In this document: positions 27,315 through 34,161 of the stretch, in pieces
Layout: each line of letters opens with the position of its first letter
How positions within the stretch are numbered: position 1 is the first letter of the stretch
Position numbers and translations under genes: made by a program
Notes under the pieces: generated by a model
The model's database searches: none
Told to the model about the DNA's origin: nothing
What the model saw: the letters and a program-made list of their open reading frames with translations, nothing else
NCBI GenBank assembly: GCA_900551325.1
Contig: URVM01000018.1
Location: 1-64,000 of the forward strand
DNA from: an uncultured Eubacteriales bacterium
Lineage (GTDB): Bacteria > Bacillota > Clostridia > Lachnospirales > Cellulosilyticaceae
Direction: 5' to 3'
DNA length: 64,000 nucleotides

Positions 27315-28274
27315 ATGGGTACAAAAGAAACAATGATTAACAGTGAATACAGTAGTTGTAAAATAGGTGGGGTTATAGTTGCAGCAAGTAAAAGTCATTC
27401 ATTTCCAATGTCAAAGGTAGGAAGTATACCAGTTATAAAAAGAATTGCGATGATATTTCAAAAGATAGGTATTTCTCCCATTGTAATTATTACAGGTCAT
27501 GATGAGATTGAAATTAAACATGAATTAGTAGAATTTTGTCCTATATTTTTAAAAGATGAAGAATATGAATCACACACTCTTTTTGAATCAGCAAGAATTG
27601 GCTTTGAGTATATAAAAGATAAATGCGACAAAGTAATATTTACGCCTGTAAATACCCCTATGTTTTCACCTAAAACATTAGAGGCTTTGCTTAGTGTAGA
27701 TGCTCAGATAGTTACGCCGTCTTATAATGGGCGAGGAGGCCATCCTATTATATTAAAGTCAACAATTATTCCTACAATCTTAGAGTATAAAGACAATGAA
27801 GGTCTTAGGAGTATATTAGCAAATTTAGACAAATACAGAGTACGAGTGAATGTTTGTGATGATGGCATATTAGAAAATGTTAAAAGAGGAGAAATTCTTA
27901 AAGAAAAAGTAGAGAAGCATAATGAAGAGATTTTAAGGCCTAGTATTAAAATTAACTTAGCTAAGGAAGAGGTATTTTTTAATACTAGAGTTAAAACTTT
28001 AATCTTATTAATCAATGAAACAAAATCAGTGAGAAAAGCGTGTGATAGAATGGGACTATCTTACGGCAAGGCATGGGATATGCTTAATAAGCTAGAGGAA
28101 TCTTTAGGATATTCCATTGTGATTAGAAAACATGGCGGGAAACAGGGGGGCAGAACAGAGTTAACAGAGGCGGGGATTAGGTTTTTATATACATATGAAG
28201 AGTATGAAAATAAAGTACTAAAATATGGCCAAGAATTATTTAACGAATTATTTATAGAAGAGCCTATGCCCTAG
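27315..28274 (+). CDS. MobA-like nucleotidyltransferase fused to a ModE/LysR-type HTH domain
   Basis: The 319 residues combine two domains. The first, about 15-215, resembles MobA/MocA NTP transferases: GGVIVAASKSHSFPMSKVGSIPVIKRI is a divergent form of the nucleotide-binding start, followed by ITGHDEIE and NGRGGHPIIL. The second, about 220-305, is a ModE-type winged helix (INETKSVRKACDRMGLSYGKAWDMLNKLEESLG). The usual LAAGxSxRMG loop is replaced by VAASKSHSFPMS, so catalytic competence is uncertain. Such fusions occur near molybdenum- or selenium-dependent enzymes, none of which is here. No strong ribosome site supports the start at 27315. Confidence 0.78.
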   Translation: MGTKETMINSEYSSCKIGGVIVAASKSHSFPMSKVGSIPVIKRIAMIFQKIGISPIVIITGHDEIEIKHELVEFCPIFLKDEEYESHTLFESARIGFEYIKDKCDKVIFTPVNTPMFSPKTLEALLSVDAQIVTPSYNGRGGHPIILKSTIIPTILEYKDNEGLRSILANLDKYRVRVNVCDDGILENVKRGEILKEKVEKHNEEILRPSIKINLAKEEVFFNTRVKTLILLINETKSVRKACDRMGLSYGKAWDMLNKLEESLGYSIVIRKHGGKQGGRTELTEAGIRFLYTYEEYENKVLKYGQELFNELFIEEPMP

Positions 28275-28365
28275 CGAGTTCTTATGAAGAAGAACTTGCT
28301 AAAGGTGGTGTGACTAGATAAAATGATACTGCGTTAAATACTTACTATAAATGAGGGAGAATAAC

Positions 28366-28839
28366 ATGAACCAAGCACAAGAAAAATACTTAGATCATAT
28401 TAGAGAAACAGCAGAAGGATATTTTCAACGAGGAGAGTTTTTCTGTTCAGAAGCAGTTGTACAAACCATTAATGATGCACTTGGAAAGCCTTATCCAGAA
28501 GAAGTTGTAAAGTTAGCTTCAGGATTTCCAATTGGATTAGGTAAAGCCCAATGTTTATGTGGAGCTGTATCCGGTGGAGAAATGGCTCTTGGTATGGTGT
28601 ATGGTAGAGTACATGGGGAAACTATGAACCCAAAAATGTTTGAAAAAGCTAAAGGTCTTCATGACTATGTAAAAGAGGCATATAAATCTACATGTTGTCG
28701 AGTAATAACACGTGAATGGGCAGGAGATAATTTCCAATCTCCAGAAAGAAAGGCACATTGTATTGCAATAACTGGTAAGGTAGCAGAGTGGGTAGCAAAA
28801 GAATTAATTGAAGATGGTATTATAAAAATAGAGGCATAG
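28366..28839 (+). CDS. C-GCAxxG-C-C family protein
   Basis: The 157 residues carry the family pattern: FFCSEAVVQT, then GKAQCLCGAVSGGEMALGMVYGR, then TCCRVI and a later C near the C terminus. The cysteines are thought to bind a metal or cofactor, and the family has been linked to redox functions without a firm reaction. The start at 28366 is chosen because GGGAG lies just upstream. The in-frame ATG at 28351 overlaps that ribosome site. It lies between the MobA/ModE fusion and the TDT transporter in a probable operon. Confidence 0.85.
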   Translation: MNQAQEKYLDHIRETAEGYFQRGEFFCSEAVVQTINDALGKPYPEEVVKLASGFPIGLGKAQCLCGAVSGGEMALGMVYGRVHGETMNPKMFEKAKGLHDYVKEAYKSTCCRVITREWAGDNFQSPERKAHCIAITGKVAEWVAKELIEDGIIKIEA

Positions 28840-28854
28840 TCAGGAGGAAGACTT

Positions 28855-29766
28855 GTGAAAGCGTTTCTTAAAAAAACACCTATGCCTATAGTAGGCTTAA
28901 TGCTTGCATGTGCTGCCTTAGGTAATTTAGTTCAAAGCTATGGAGAGATGTATAGAAATATTATGGGAGCTATTGCCTTAATTCTATTTATAGGTGCAAC
29001 TGTTAAATTTGCTTGTGACATGCCTGGGTTAAAGAACGAACTTGATAATCCAGTAGCAGCTTCTGTATTTCCAACTTATTCTATGGGAATCATGTTGCTA
29101 GCAACCTATATTAAACCATACAGCCCCAATGTAGCCTATGTTGTGTGGTCAGTGGGTATACTATTACATATAACTTTAATTATTATATTTTCTATGAAAT
29201 ATATAAGAAACTTTAGTATGAAAAAAGTATTTCCAAGTTGGTTTATTGTGTATGTAGGTATAGCGGTTGCAGCTGTAACGGGAAAAGCATTTAATCAGAC
29301 AGTAGGACAAGTTGCTTTTTTATTTGCAGTGATTGCTTATTTAGTATTACTTTTTGTAATAAGTAAACGAGTATTGATAGTAAAAGAAATACCAGAGCCT
29401 GCACTCCCTACTCTTGTGATTTTTGCAGCACCAGGATCTTTATGTTTAGCTGGTTACTTAAATTCCTTTGATAATAAAAACTTTATTGTATTTATACTAT
29501 TATTGGTTGTATCACAAGGTTTTTATATATTTGCATTAAGTAAATTAGTAAATTTATTAAAGCTAAAATTCTATCCAAGCTATTCAGCTTTTACATTCCC
29601 TTTAGTTATTTCAGCTTTAGCTTTGAAGCTAAGTAATGGTTTCTTAGTAAATCAAGGCATCACAATTTCTATATTACCGATGCTTATAAAAGTAGAAGAA
29701 CTTATAGCCATTTTAATAGTTTTCTATGTATTAATAAGATATATTACAAATTTAGTAAAAGACTAA
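28855..29766 (+). CDS. TDT-family transporter (TehA/Mae1-like)
   Basis: This 303-residue integral membrane protein has about 9-10 hydrophobic segments and begins FLKKTPMPIVGLMLACAALGNL, a typical start of the tellurite-resistance/dicarboxylate transporter family. GTG at 28855 is the start, with AGGAGG 8 nt upstream. Relatives include SLAC1 anion channels, malate permeases and TehA. The substrate here is unknown. It follows the C-GCAxxG-C-C gene by 15 nt. Confidence 0.85.
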   Translation: MKAFLKKTPMPIVGLMLACAALGNLVQSYGEMYRNIMGAIALILFIGATVKFACDMPGLKNELDNPVAASVFPTYSMGIMLLATYIKPYSPNVAYVVWSVGILLHITLIIIFSMKYIRNFSMKKVFPSWFIVYVGIAVAAVTGKAFNQTVGQVAFLFAVIAYLVLLFVISKRVLIVKEIPEPALPTLVIFAAPGSLCLAGYLNSFDNKNFIVFILLLVVSQGFYIFALSKLVNLLKLKFYPSYSAFTFPLVISALALKLSNGFLVNQGITISILPMLIKVEELIAILIVFYVLIRYITNLVKD

Positions 29767-29793
29767 GATAAATAAGGATAAAATATATATTAA

Positions 29794-29838
29794 GCCTTAC
29801 CATACTGAAGTATTAAGTGTGGTAGGGCATTTTTTTAT
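29794..29838 (+). terminator. Terminator after the TDT transporter
   Basis: GCCTTACCATAC pairs with GTGTGGTAGGGC (G-U pairs included) and is followed by a seven-T run. Confidence 0.85.
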
Positions 29839-29942
29839 AAAACTTTTCTAAAATAATGATATACTAAAATAAATGATTAACATTTCTTTTTAGCACATGA
29901 TATAAAAGAGAATGTTTTTGATGGAGTAAGGAGCGATAATGT

Positions 29943-30677
29943 ATGAAAGAAAATAAATATGATAACTTAAACTTTTTTAATCAATATAAGCAAATGGCAC
30001 GTTCAAAAGATGGACTTGAAGGTGCTGGAGAGTGGCATGAATTAAAGAAAATGCTTCCTGATTTTACAGATAAAAGAGTATTAGATTTAGGGTGTGGATT
30101 TGGATGGCATTGCCGATATGCTGTAGAACAAGGTGCAAGGGAAGTTATAGGTATTGAGTTATCAGAGAATATGCTAAATGAAGCAAGAAAGATGACATCT
30201 ACAAGTAAAATTAAATATATACAAATGGCAATAGAAGATATAGATTTTGAAGAAGAAAGCTTTGATTGTATTATAAGTTCTTTAGTGTTTCACTATATAA
30301 AGTCTTTCGAAGATATATGTTATAAAGCAAATAAGTATTTAACAAAAGGAGGAGAATTTGTATTTTCAGTAGAACATCCTGTTTTTACAGCAGAAGGAAA
30401 ACAAGATTGGAAATATGATGAAGTCGGTAATAAGGTATGTTGGCCTGTAGATAACTATTATATAGAAGGAATAAGACACGCTATCTTTTTAGGGGAGGAA
30501 GTAACCAAATACCATAGAACTTTAACAACTTATATCAATGGATTATTAGATAATGGCTTTGAAATTATAAAAGTAGTTGAGCCACAACCAGCGCCACATA
30601 TGTTAGAGGGGAACAAGGAAATGCAAGATGAGTTACGTAGACCAATGATGCTTCTAATAAAAGCCAGAAAGAGATAA
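29943..30677 (+). CDS. Class I SAM-dependent methyltransferase
   Basis: The 244 residues contain SAM motif I VLDLGCGFGWHCRYA (about 40-54), the acidic end of strand 2 (VIGIELS) and motif IV DCIISSLVFHY. They resemble UbiE/Bud23-type small-molecule or protein methyltransferases, but the substrate is unknown. The start at 29943 is preferred because an upstream ATG at 29939 is out of frame and stops after five codons. AAGGAG lies before it. The gene is followed by a MarR regulator, its operator and a pirin gene. Confidence 0.88.
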   Translation: MKENKYDNLNFFNQYKQMARSKDGLEGAGEWHELKKMLPDFTDKRVLDLGCGFGWHCRYAVEQGAREVIGIELSENMLNEARKMTSTSKIKYIQMAIEDIDFEEESFDCIISSLVFHYIKSFEDICYKANKYLTKGGEFVFSVEHPVFTAEGKQDWKYDEVGNKVCWPVDNYYIEGIRHAIFLGEEVTKYHRTLTTYINGLLDNGFEIIKVVEPQPAPHMLEGNKEMQDELRRPMMLLIKARKR

Positions 30678-30697
30678 TGAAGTTATCTCTCTTGAAA

Positions 30698-30717
30698 TTA
30701 TCACTAATTAGTGATAA
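30698..30717. promoter_or_regulatory. Palindromic operator upstream of marR
   Basis: TTATCACTAATTAGTGATAA is a perfect 20-bp palindrome ending 9 nt before the marR start codon. The identical 20 bp recur upstream of the pirin gene. A MarR dimer binding both sites would autoregulate and control the pirin gene. Confidence 0.8.
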
Positions 30718-30726
30718 AGTGTATAT

Positions 30727-31170
30727 ATGAAAGATATAAAAAACTTAATAAACGAAAATAAATTAGACTTATCTACATTAGTTGTTTTTACAAGGGCAGA
30801 GCATACCATTCATAAAAAAGAATTTCAAACAATAAAGGAAGGTGGACTTACTCCAGCACAGTTTGCTGTTCTAGAGGCCTTATACAATAAAGGCGATTTA
30901 AGAATAGGTGAAATAATAGAAAAGATATTAACTACATCTGGAAATATAACTGTTGTTATCAAAAATTTAGAAAAGGAAGGTTTAGTGAAAAAGGCTTTAG
31001 ACCCTGAAGATAAAAGATCAGCAATTATATCTCTTACTGATAAGGGAAAAGAAGTTGTAGAAGATATACTACCTAATCATATTGAAAATATTAAAGATAT
31101 CTTTAGTGTTTTAACTGATGAGGAAAAAATAGTGCTAAAAAATATATTAAAAAAATTTAAGAATATATAG
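30727..31170 (+). CDS. MarR-family transcriptional regulator controlling pirin
   Basis: The 147 residues include the winged helix-turn-helix (LRIGEIIEKILTTSGNITVVIKNLEKEGLVKKALDPEDKRSA, about 57-98) of the MarR family. It belongs to the subgroup seen next to pirin and quinone/redox-stress genes. The N-terminal cysteine typical of the thiol-sensing OhrR branch is absent, and no Cys is present in the protein. Its start lies 9 nt after the palindromic operator, and no good Shine-Dalgarno is seen. A second copy of the operator sits just after it, before the pirin gene. Confidence 0.88.
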   Translation: MKDIKNLINENKLDLSTLVVFTRAEHTIHKKEFQTIKEGGLTPAQFAVLEALYNKGDLRIGEIIEKILTTSGNITVVIKNLEKEGLVKKALDPEDKRSAIISLTDKGKEVVEDILPNHIENIKDIFSVLTDEEKIVLKNILKKFKNI

Positions 31171-31190
31171 AGATAGAGAATAATTTTTTT

Positions 31191-31222
31191 ACTCATTTAT
31201 CACTAATTAGTGATAAATGAGT
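31191..31222. promoter_or_regulatory. Extended 32-bp palindrome, MarR operator before pirin
   Basis: The 20-bp core TTATCACTAATTAGTGATAA lies at 31197-31216 and the symmetry continues outward to a perfect 32-bp palindrome. It ends 28 nt before the pirin start and could overlap its promoter. As RNA it would form a hairpin, but no T run follows on the plus strand. Confidence 0.8.
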
Positions 31223-31250
31223 AAGCATAAATAGAAAGGAAGTAGATATA

Positions 31251-32132
31251 ATGAAACAATTTAGAACGATAGAAACTGTATTTAAAGCAACAAGATCTCA
31301 CATGGTAGGAGATGGATTTAAAGTATTTCAGTATTTTCCAGGTGGTAAATATATAGTGGAGCGTTTTTCACCTTTTTTATTATTAGATTATAACGCACCA
31401 TATTATTTTCCACCGACAGAAAATAGACGAGGGGTAGGAGCTCACCCACATCGTGGTTTTGAAACTGTAACAATTGCTTATAGTGGATCAGTAGAACATC
31501 ATGATAACAAAGGGAACCATGGTATCATTGGCCCTGGAGATGTACAATGGATGACTGCGGCAAAAGGGGTACTCCATAAAGAATACCATGGGGAAGAAAT
31601 GAGTAAAAATGGTGGAACATTACACATGATTCAATTGTGGGTTAATCTTCCAAAGGATAAGAAGATGACAGAGCCTAAGTATCAAGCATTGTTAAAAGAA
31701 GATATGGGTATTTATAAACTTCCTAATGATCAAGGCGAAATAAGTATTATAGCTGGTGAAGTAAATGGAGTAAAAGGGCCGGCTAGTACTTTTACAGATA
31801 TAAATATTTACAATGTGAATTTGAAAAATCATGGCAAGACTATATTGAATGAAGCTAGTACATTTAATACAGGATTACTTGTATTAAAGGGAGATATTAA
31901 GATTAATGAAGATACAATATGTAAAGAAAATGACTTTGTTTTATTTGACAATATTGAAGGTAGTATTTCAGTAGAAGCTGTAACTAAAGAAGCCTTATTT
32001 ATAGTATTAAGTGGAGCACCTTTAAATGAACCTATTGTTTCTTATGGTCCATTTGTCATGAATACAATGGAAGAGATATATGAAGCATACGAAGATTTTA
32101 GAAATAACGAATTTGGTACAGAGAACTTTTAA
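31251..32132 (+). CDS. Pirin family protein
   Basis: The 293-residue bicupin protein contains the pirin metal-site motif HPHRGFETVTIAYSGSVEHHD (about 65-85). Further family sequence includes GDVQWMTAAKGVLHKE and a C-terminal cupin ending in the typical GPFVMNTMEEIYEAYEDF. Some pirins have quercetin dioxygenase activity or act as redox-sensitive regulators, so the role here is open. GAAAGGAAG lies upstream of the ATG. The palindromic operator upstream indicates control by the neighbouring MarR protein. Confidence 0.93.
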   Translation: MKQFRTIETVFKATRSHMVGDGFKVFQYFPGGKYIVERFSPFLLLDYNAPYYFPPTENRRGVGAHPHRGFETVTIAYSGSVEHHDNKGNHGIIGPGDVQWMTAAKGVLHKEYHGEEMSKNGGTLHMIQLWVNLPKDKKMTEPKYQALLKEDMGIYKLPNDQGEISIIAGEVNGVKGPASTFTDINIYNVNLKNHGKTILNEASTFNTGLLVLKGDIKINEDTICKENDFVLFDNIEGSISVEAVTKEALFIVLSGAPLNEPIVSYGPFVMNTMEEIYEAYEDFRNNEFGTENF

Positions 32133-32184
32133 TAAATATAATTATAGGCTGTTATGAAATATATAAATAACTTCACTTATATGA

Positions 32185-32233
32185 AAAAGGGATATAAAAC
32201 TAATGAGAAGTTTAGTTTTATATCCCTTTTGTA
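32185..32233 (+). terminator. Terminator after pirin
   Basis: An 18-bp inverted repeat (32185-32202 with 32213-32230) ends in TTTT. Confidence 0.85.
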
Positions 32234-32272
32234 AATTTAGGCTAATAGAGATTAATTTAAGAGTAAACCTAT

Positions 32273-32383
32273 CTACTTAAATTTTTTAGGAAATTGTTTG
32301 ATAATACCATCTACAAGCATATCATTAAACATAATCATATGGTCTTTACCTATATCATAAACTTGAATATCAGTTTTCAATCA
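32273..32383 (-). pseudogene. Short remnant of a gene, possibly alpha/beta-hydrolase C terminus
   Basis: On the minus strand about 35 codons end at TAG (32275-32273) and read VYDIGKDHMIMFNDMLVDG, followed by IIKQFPKKFK. An in-frame stop lies just upstream. The spacing around the His resembles the catalytic-His region of alpha/beta hydrolases, but this is a weak resemblance. The rest of 32234-32540 holds nothing else I can support. Confidence 0.3.
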
Positions 32384-32548
32384 CTGCTTAATCTTTTGGC
32401 AGTAGAATTCTCATTTAGTTTACTCAAAGTAAATAGATATATACTTTCTATAAAAAGAGTTCAATAAAATATTATGTTGACAAAATACAAAAAACAGCAT
32501 ATAATGAAAGAAGATTAAGTAGTTGTTTATAGCTTTAAAGATAGTGAG

Positions 32549-32615
32549 ATTCACATGTTATTAGAGATTATATGCACCACTCAATGTAATCTGTAATAGT
32601 ATGTGAATTTTTTAT
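32549..32615 (+). promoter_or_regulatory. Leader hairpin with T run upstream of the cold-shock gene
   Basis: ATTCACAT (32549-32556) pairs with ATGTGAAT (32601-32608), and inside it AGATTA (32565-32570) pairs with TAATCT (32587-32592). A TTTTTTATTT tract follows, as in an intrinsic terminator. It lies about 45 nt before the csp start, so it could act as a conditional terminator or as a temperature-sensitive 5' untranslated structure. Confidence 0.5.
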
Positions 32616-32656
32616 TTACTACGATTACAGAGAAATTCATATTAGGAGGTACCAAC

Positions 32657-32854
32657 ATGACAGGTACAGTTAAATGGTTTAATGCAGAAAAAGGTTTTGG
32701 ATTTATCCAAAGAGAAGATGGAGATGACGTATTCGTACATTTCTCAGCTATCCAAGGTGATGGATTTAAAACTCTTGAAGAAGGTCAAAAAGTAACTTTT
32801 GACATTACTCAAGGTCCACGTGGCGCTCAAGCAGAAAACGTTATTAAAGCATAA
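32657..32854 (+). CDS. Cold-shock protein (CspA family)
   Basis: The 65-residue nucleic-acid chaperone has RNP1 KGFGFIQ and RNP2 DVFVHFS in the order and spacing of the family (MTGTVKWFNAEKGFGFI at the N terminus). The start at 32657 follows AGGAGG. A longer frame beginning at 32603 runs through the leader hairpin and is rejected. The gene is monocistronic, with a leader structure and terminator of its own. Confidence 0.96.
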   Translation: MTGTVKWFNAEKGFGFIQREDGDDVFVHFSAIQGDGFKTLEEGQKVTFDITQGPRGAQAENVIKA

Positions 32855-32867
32855 TTAATGATAATGT

Positions 32868-32896
32868 AAAGGCAGAACTTAGGTTCTGCCTTTTTT
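32868..32896 (+). terminator. Terminator of the cold-shock gene
   Basis: AAAGGCAGAAC pairs with GTTCTGCCTTT around a TTAG loop and is followed by a T run. Confidence 0.92.
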
Positions 32897-33005
32897 CTTG
32901 TATTTAAAGTGTTATGATTGTTCTTGACTGGTTTAAAGAACCTTGTAAAATTATAGATAAATAAGAAGAGACTTAGAAAGTATAACTTATAAAAGGAGTA
33001 AAAAG

Positions 33006-34004
33006 ATGAAGGTTACAATTCGAGATGTTGCGAAAGAAGCGGGGGTATCACCTTCCACTGTTTCACGCGTGCTATCCAATAATGAGCGTATAAGTCAAGA
33101 GACAAAGCAAAGAGTAAAACAAGCTATTAAAAAACTAAACTTTAAGCCTAATGCTATTGCAAGAAGCTTGGCTAATAATAAAACATATACACTAGGAATG
33201 ATTCTGCCAGGAGAGATAGAAGGTGCTTTTGACAATCCTTTTTATATTCAGGCTATGCAAGGTATGAGTTTATATGCTATGCAACATAACTATTATATGA
33301 TGTATGCAGTAGCAAAAGATAAAAAAGATGAGATGAAATGTGTAAAAGACTTTGCTCTTAATGGCCGTGTAGATGGAATTATTATTTTAAAAGCAGAGAC
33401 ACATGATCATACCATTGAGTTTTTAAAGGAAATGAAATTCCCTTTTGTTGTAATAGGCCATCCAGAAGATACAGACTCAGTTTTATGGGTAGATAATGAT
33501 AATGAGCAGGCTGCTTATCAAGTAGTAAAAAGGCTTATTGAAAAAGGACATAAACATATAGGTTTCATAGCTGCTAGAAAAGAGTGGGTTGTTTCTAAAG
33601 AAAGATTTGAAGGATATAAAAAGGCTCTATTAGAATTTGGCATAGATTATAGTGAAGACCTTGTTTACTACGGTGAAGATTTTGATGAAACAACAGGGGA
33701 AGAAGGGGCTAAGGTATTAAGTGCAAAAGAGGAACTTACAGCAATTATTACAACTGATGATTTTATAGCAGTAGGCGCTAATAAATACTTTAGTAGCCAA
33801 GGAAACAATGAAAAAGTTATTATTGGATTTAATAATACTACTATAGGAAATTATCAAGTACCGCCTATTTCTTCTGTAGATATTCAACCTGTTAAACTAG
33901 GATGGTATGCAAGTAAAATGCTTATTAATCAGTTAGAAGGTAAAAAACAAAAAAATAATTATTGTATTGTAGAAACCGAATTTGTTGAAAAGAAAAGTAA
34001 ATAA
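33006..34004 (+). CDS. LacI-family repressor of an alpha-glucoside operon (MalR-like)
   Basis: The 332 residues begin with the LacI helix-turn-helix and hinge helix (VTIRDVAKEAGVSPSTVSRVL; LNFKPNAIARSLANNKT). A periplasmic-binding-protein-like sensor domain follows (TLGMILPGEIEGAF; VIIGFNNTTIGNYQVPPISSV). AAAAGGAG precedes the ATG. The gene lies upstream of an alpha-glucosidase and a PTS transporter, with two LacI-type operators between them, so it most likely represses that unit in the absence of maltose or a related sugar. Confidence 0.93.
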   Translation: MKVTIRDVAKEAGVSPSTVSRVLSNNERISQETKQRVKQAIKKLNFKPNAIARSLANNKTYTLGMILPGEIEGAFDNPFYIQAMQGMSLYAMQHNYYMMYAVAKDKKDEMKCVKDFALNGRVDGIIILKAETHDHTIEFLKEMKFPFVVIGHPEDTDSVLWVDNDNEQAAYQVVKRLIEKGHKHIGFIAARKEWVVSKERFEGYKKALLEFGIDYSEDLVYYGEDFDETTGEEGAKVLSAKEELTAIITTDDFIAVGANKYFSSQGNNEKVIIGFNNTTIGNYQVPPISSVDIQPVKLGWYASKMLINQLEGKKQKNNYCIVETEFVEKKSK

Positions 34005-34010
34005 AAATCA

Positions 34011-34026
34011 TGAAAACGGTTGCATA
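34011..34026. promoter_or_regulatory. LacI-type operator O1 overlapping the -35 element
   Basis: TGAAAACGGTTGCATA shares the ACGGTTGCATA half with the site at 34133-34150 and has a degenerate left half. It overlaps the TTGCAT -35 element, a classic position for repression. Confidence 0.65.
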
Positions 34027-34048
34027 ACTTTCTAAAAGACATTATAAT
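34020..34048 (+). promoter_or_regulatory. Promoter of the alpha-glucosidase/PTS operon
   Basis: TTGCAT at 34020-34025 and TATAAT at 34043-34048 are separated by exactly 17 nt. The predicted transcript begins near 34055 with a leader of about 107 nt that contains a hairpin and a second operator. Confidence 0.7.
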
Positions 34049-34064
34049 ACAATTAAATATAAAA

Positions 34065-34107
34065 CTTGCCTAAAAAAAGTTGTTTTCGAATATTTTTTTT
34101 AGGCAAG
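34065..34107 (+). other. Long leader hairpin between the two operators
   Basis: CTTGCCTAAAAAAA (34065-34078) pairs with TTTTTTTAGGCAAG (34094-34107). The AT-rich stem has a loop of about 15 nt. It sits at the very 5' end of the predicted mRNA. It may stabilise the message 5' end or act as an attenuator, although the T tract is inside the stem rather than after it. Confidence 0.6.
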
Positions 34108-34132
34108 ATGAATACTTATTTTTTTGAAGAAA

Positions 34133-34150
34133 TATGCAAACGGTTGCATA
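34133..34150. promoter_or_regulatory. LacI-type operator O2
   Basis: TATGCAAACGGTTGCATA is an 18-bp near-perfect palindrome with one mismatched pair around the central CG. It lies about 80 bp downstream of the predicted start site and 11 nt before the alpha-glucosidase ATG, overlapping the region just before its ribosome site. Confidence 0.8.
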
Positions 34151-34161
34151 AAGGAGATCAT

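Noticed and set aside
28351..28365. Upstream ATG of the C-GCAxxG-C-C gene
   Set aside because: The ATG overlaps the GGGAG ribosome site that serves the ATG at 28366.
34066..34161. N-terminal extension of the alpha-glucosidase
   Set aside because: This stretch is the leader hairpin and operator; GH13 homology and the AAGGAG site begin at 34162.
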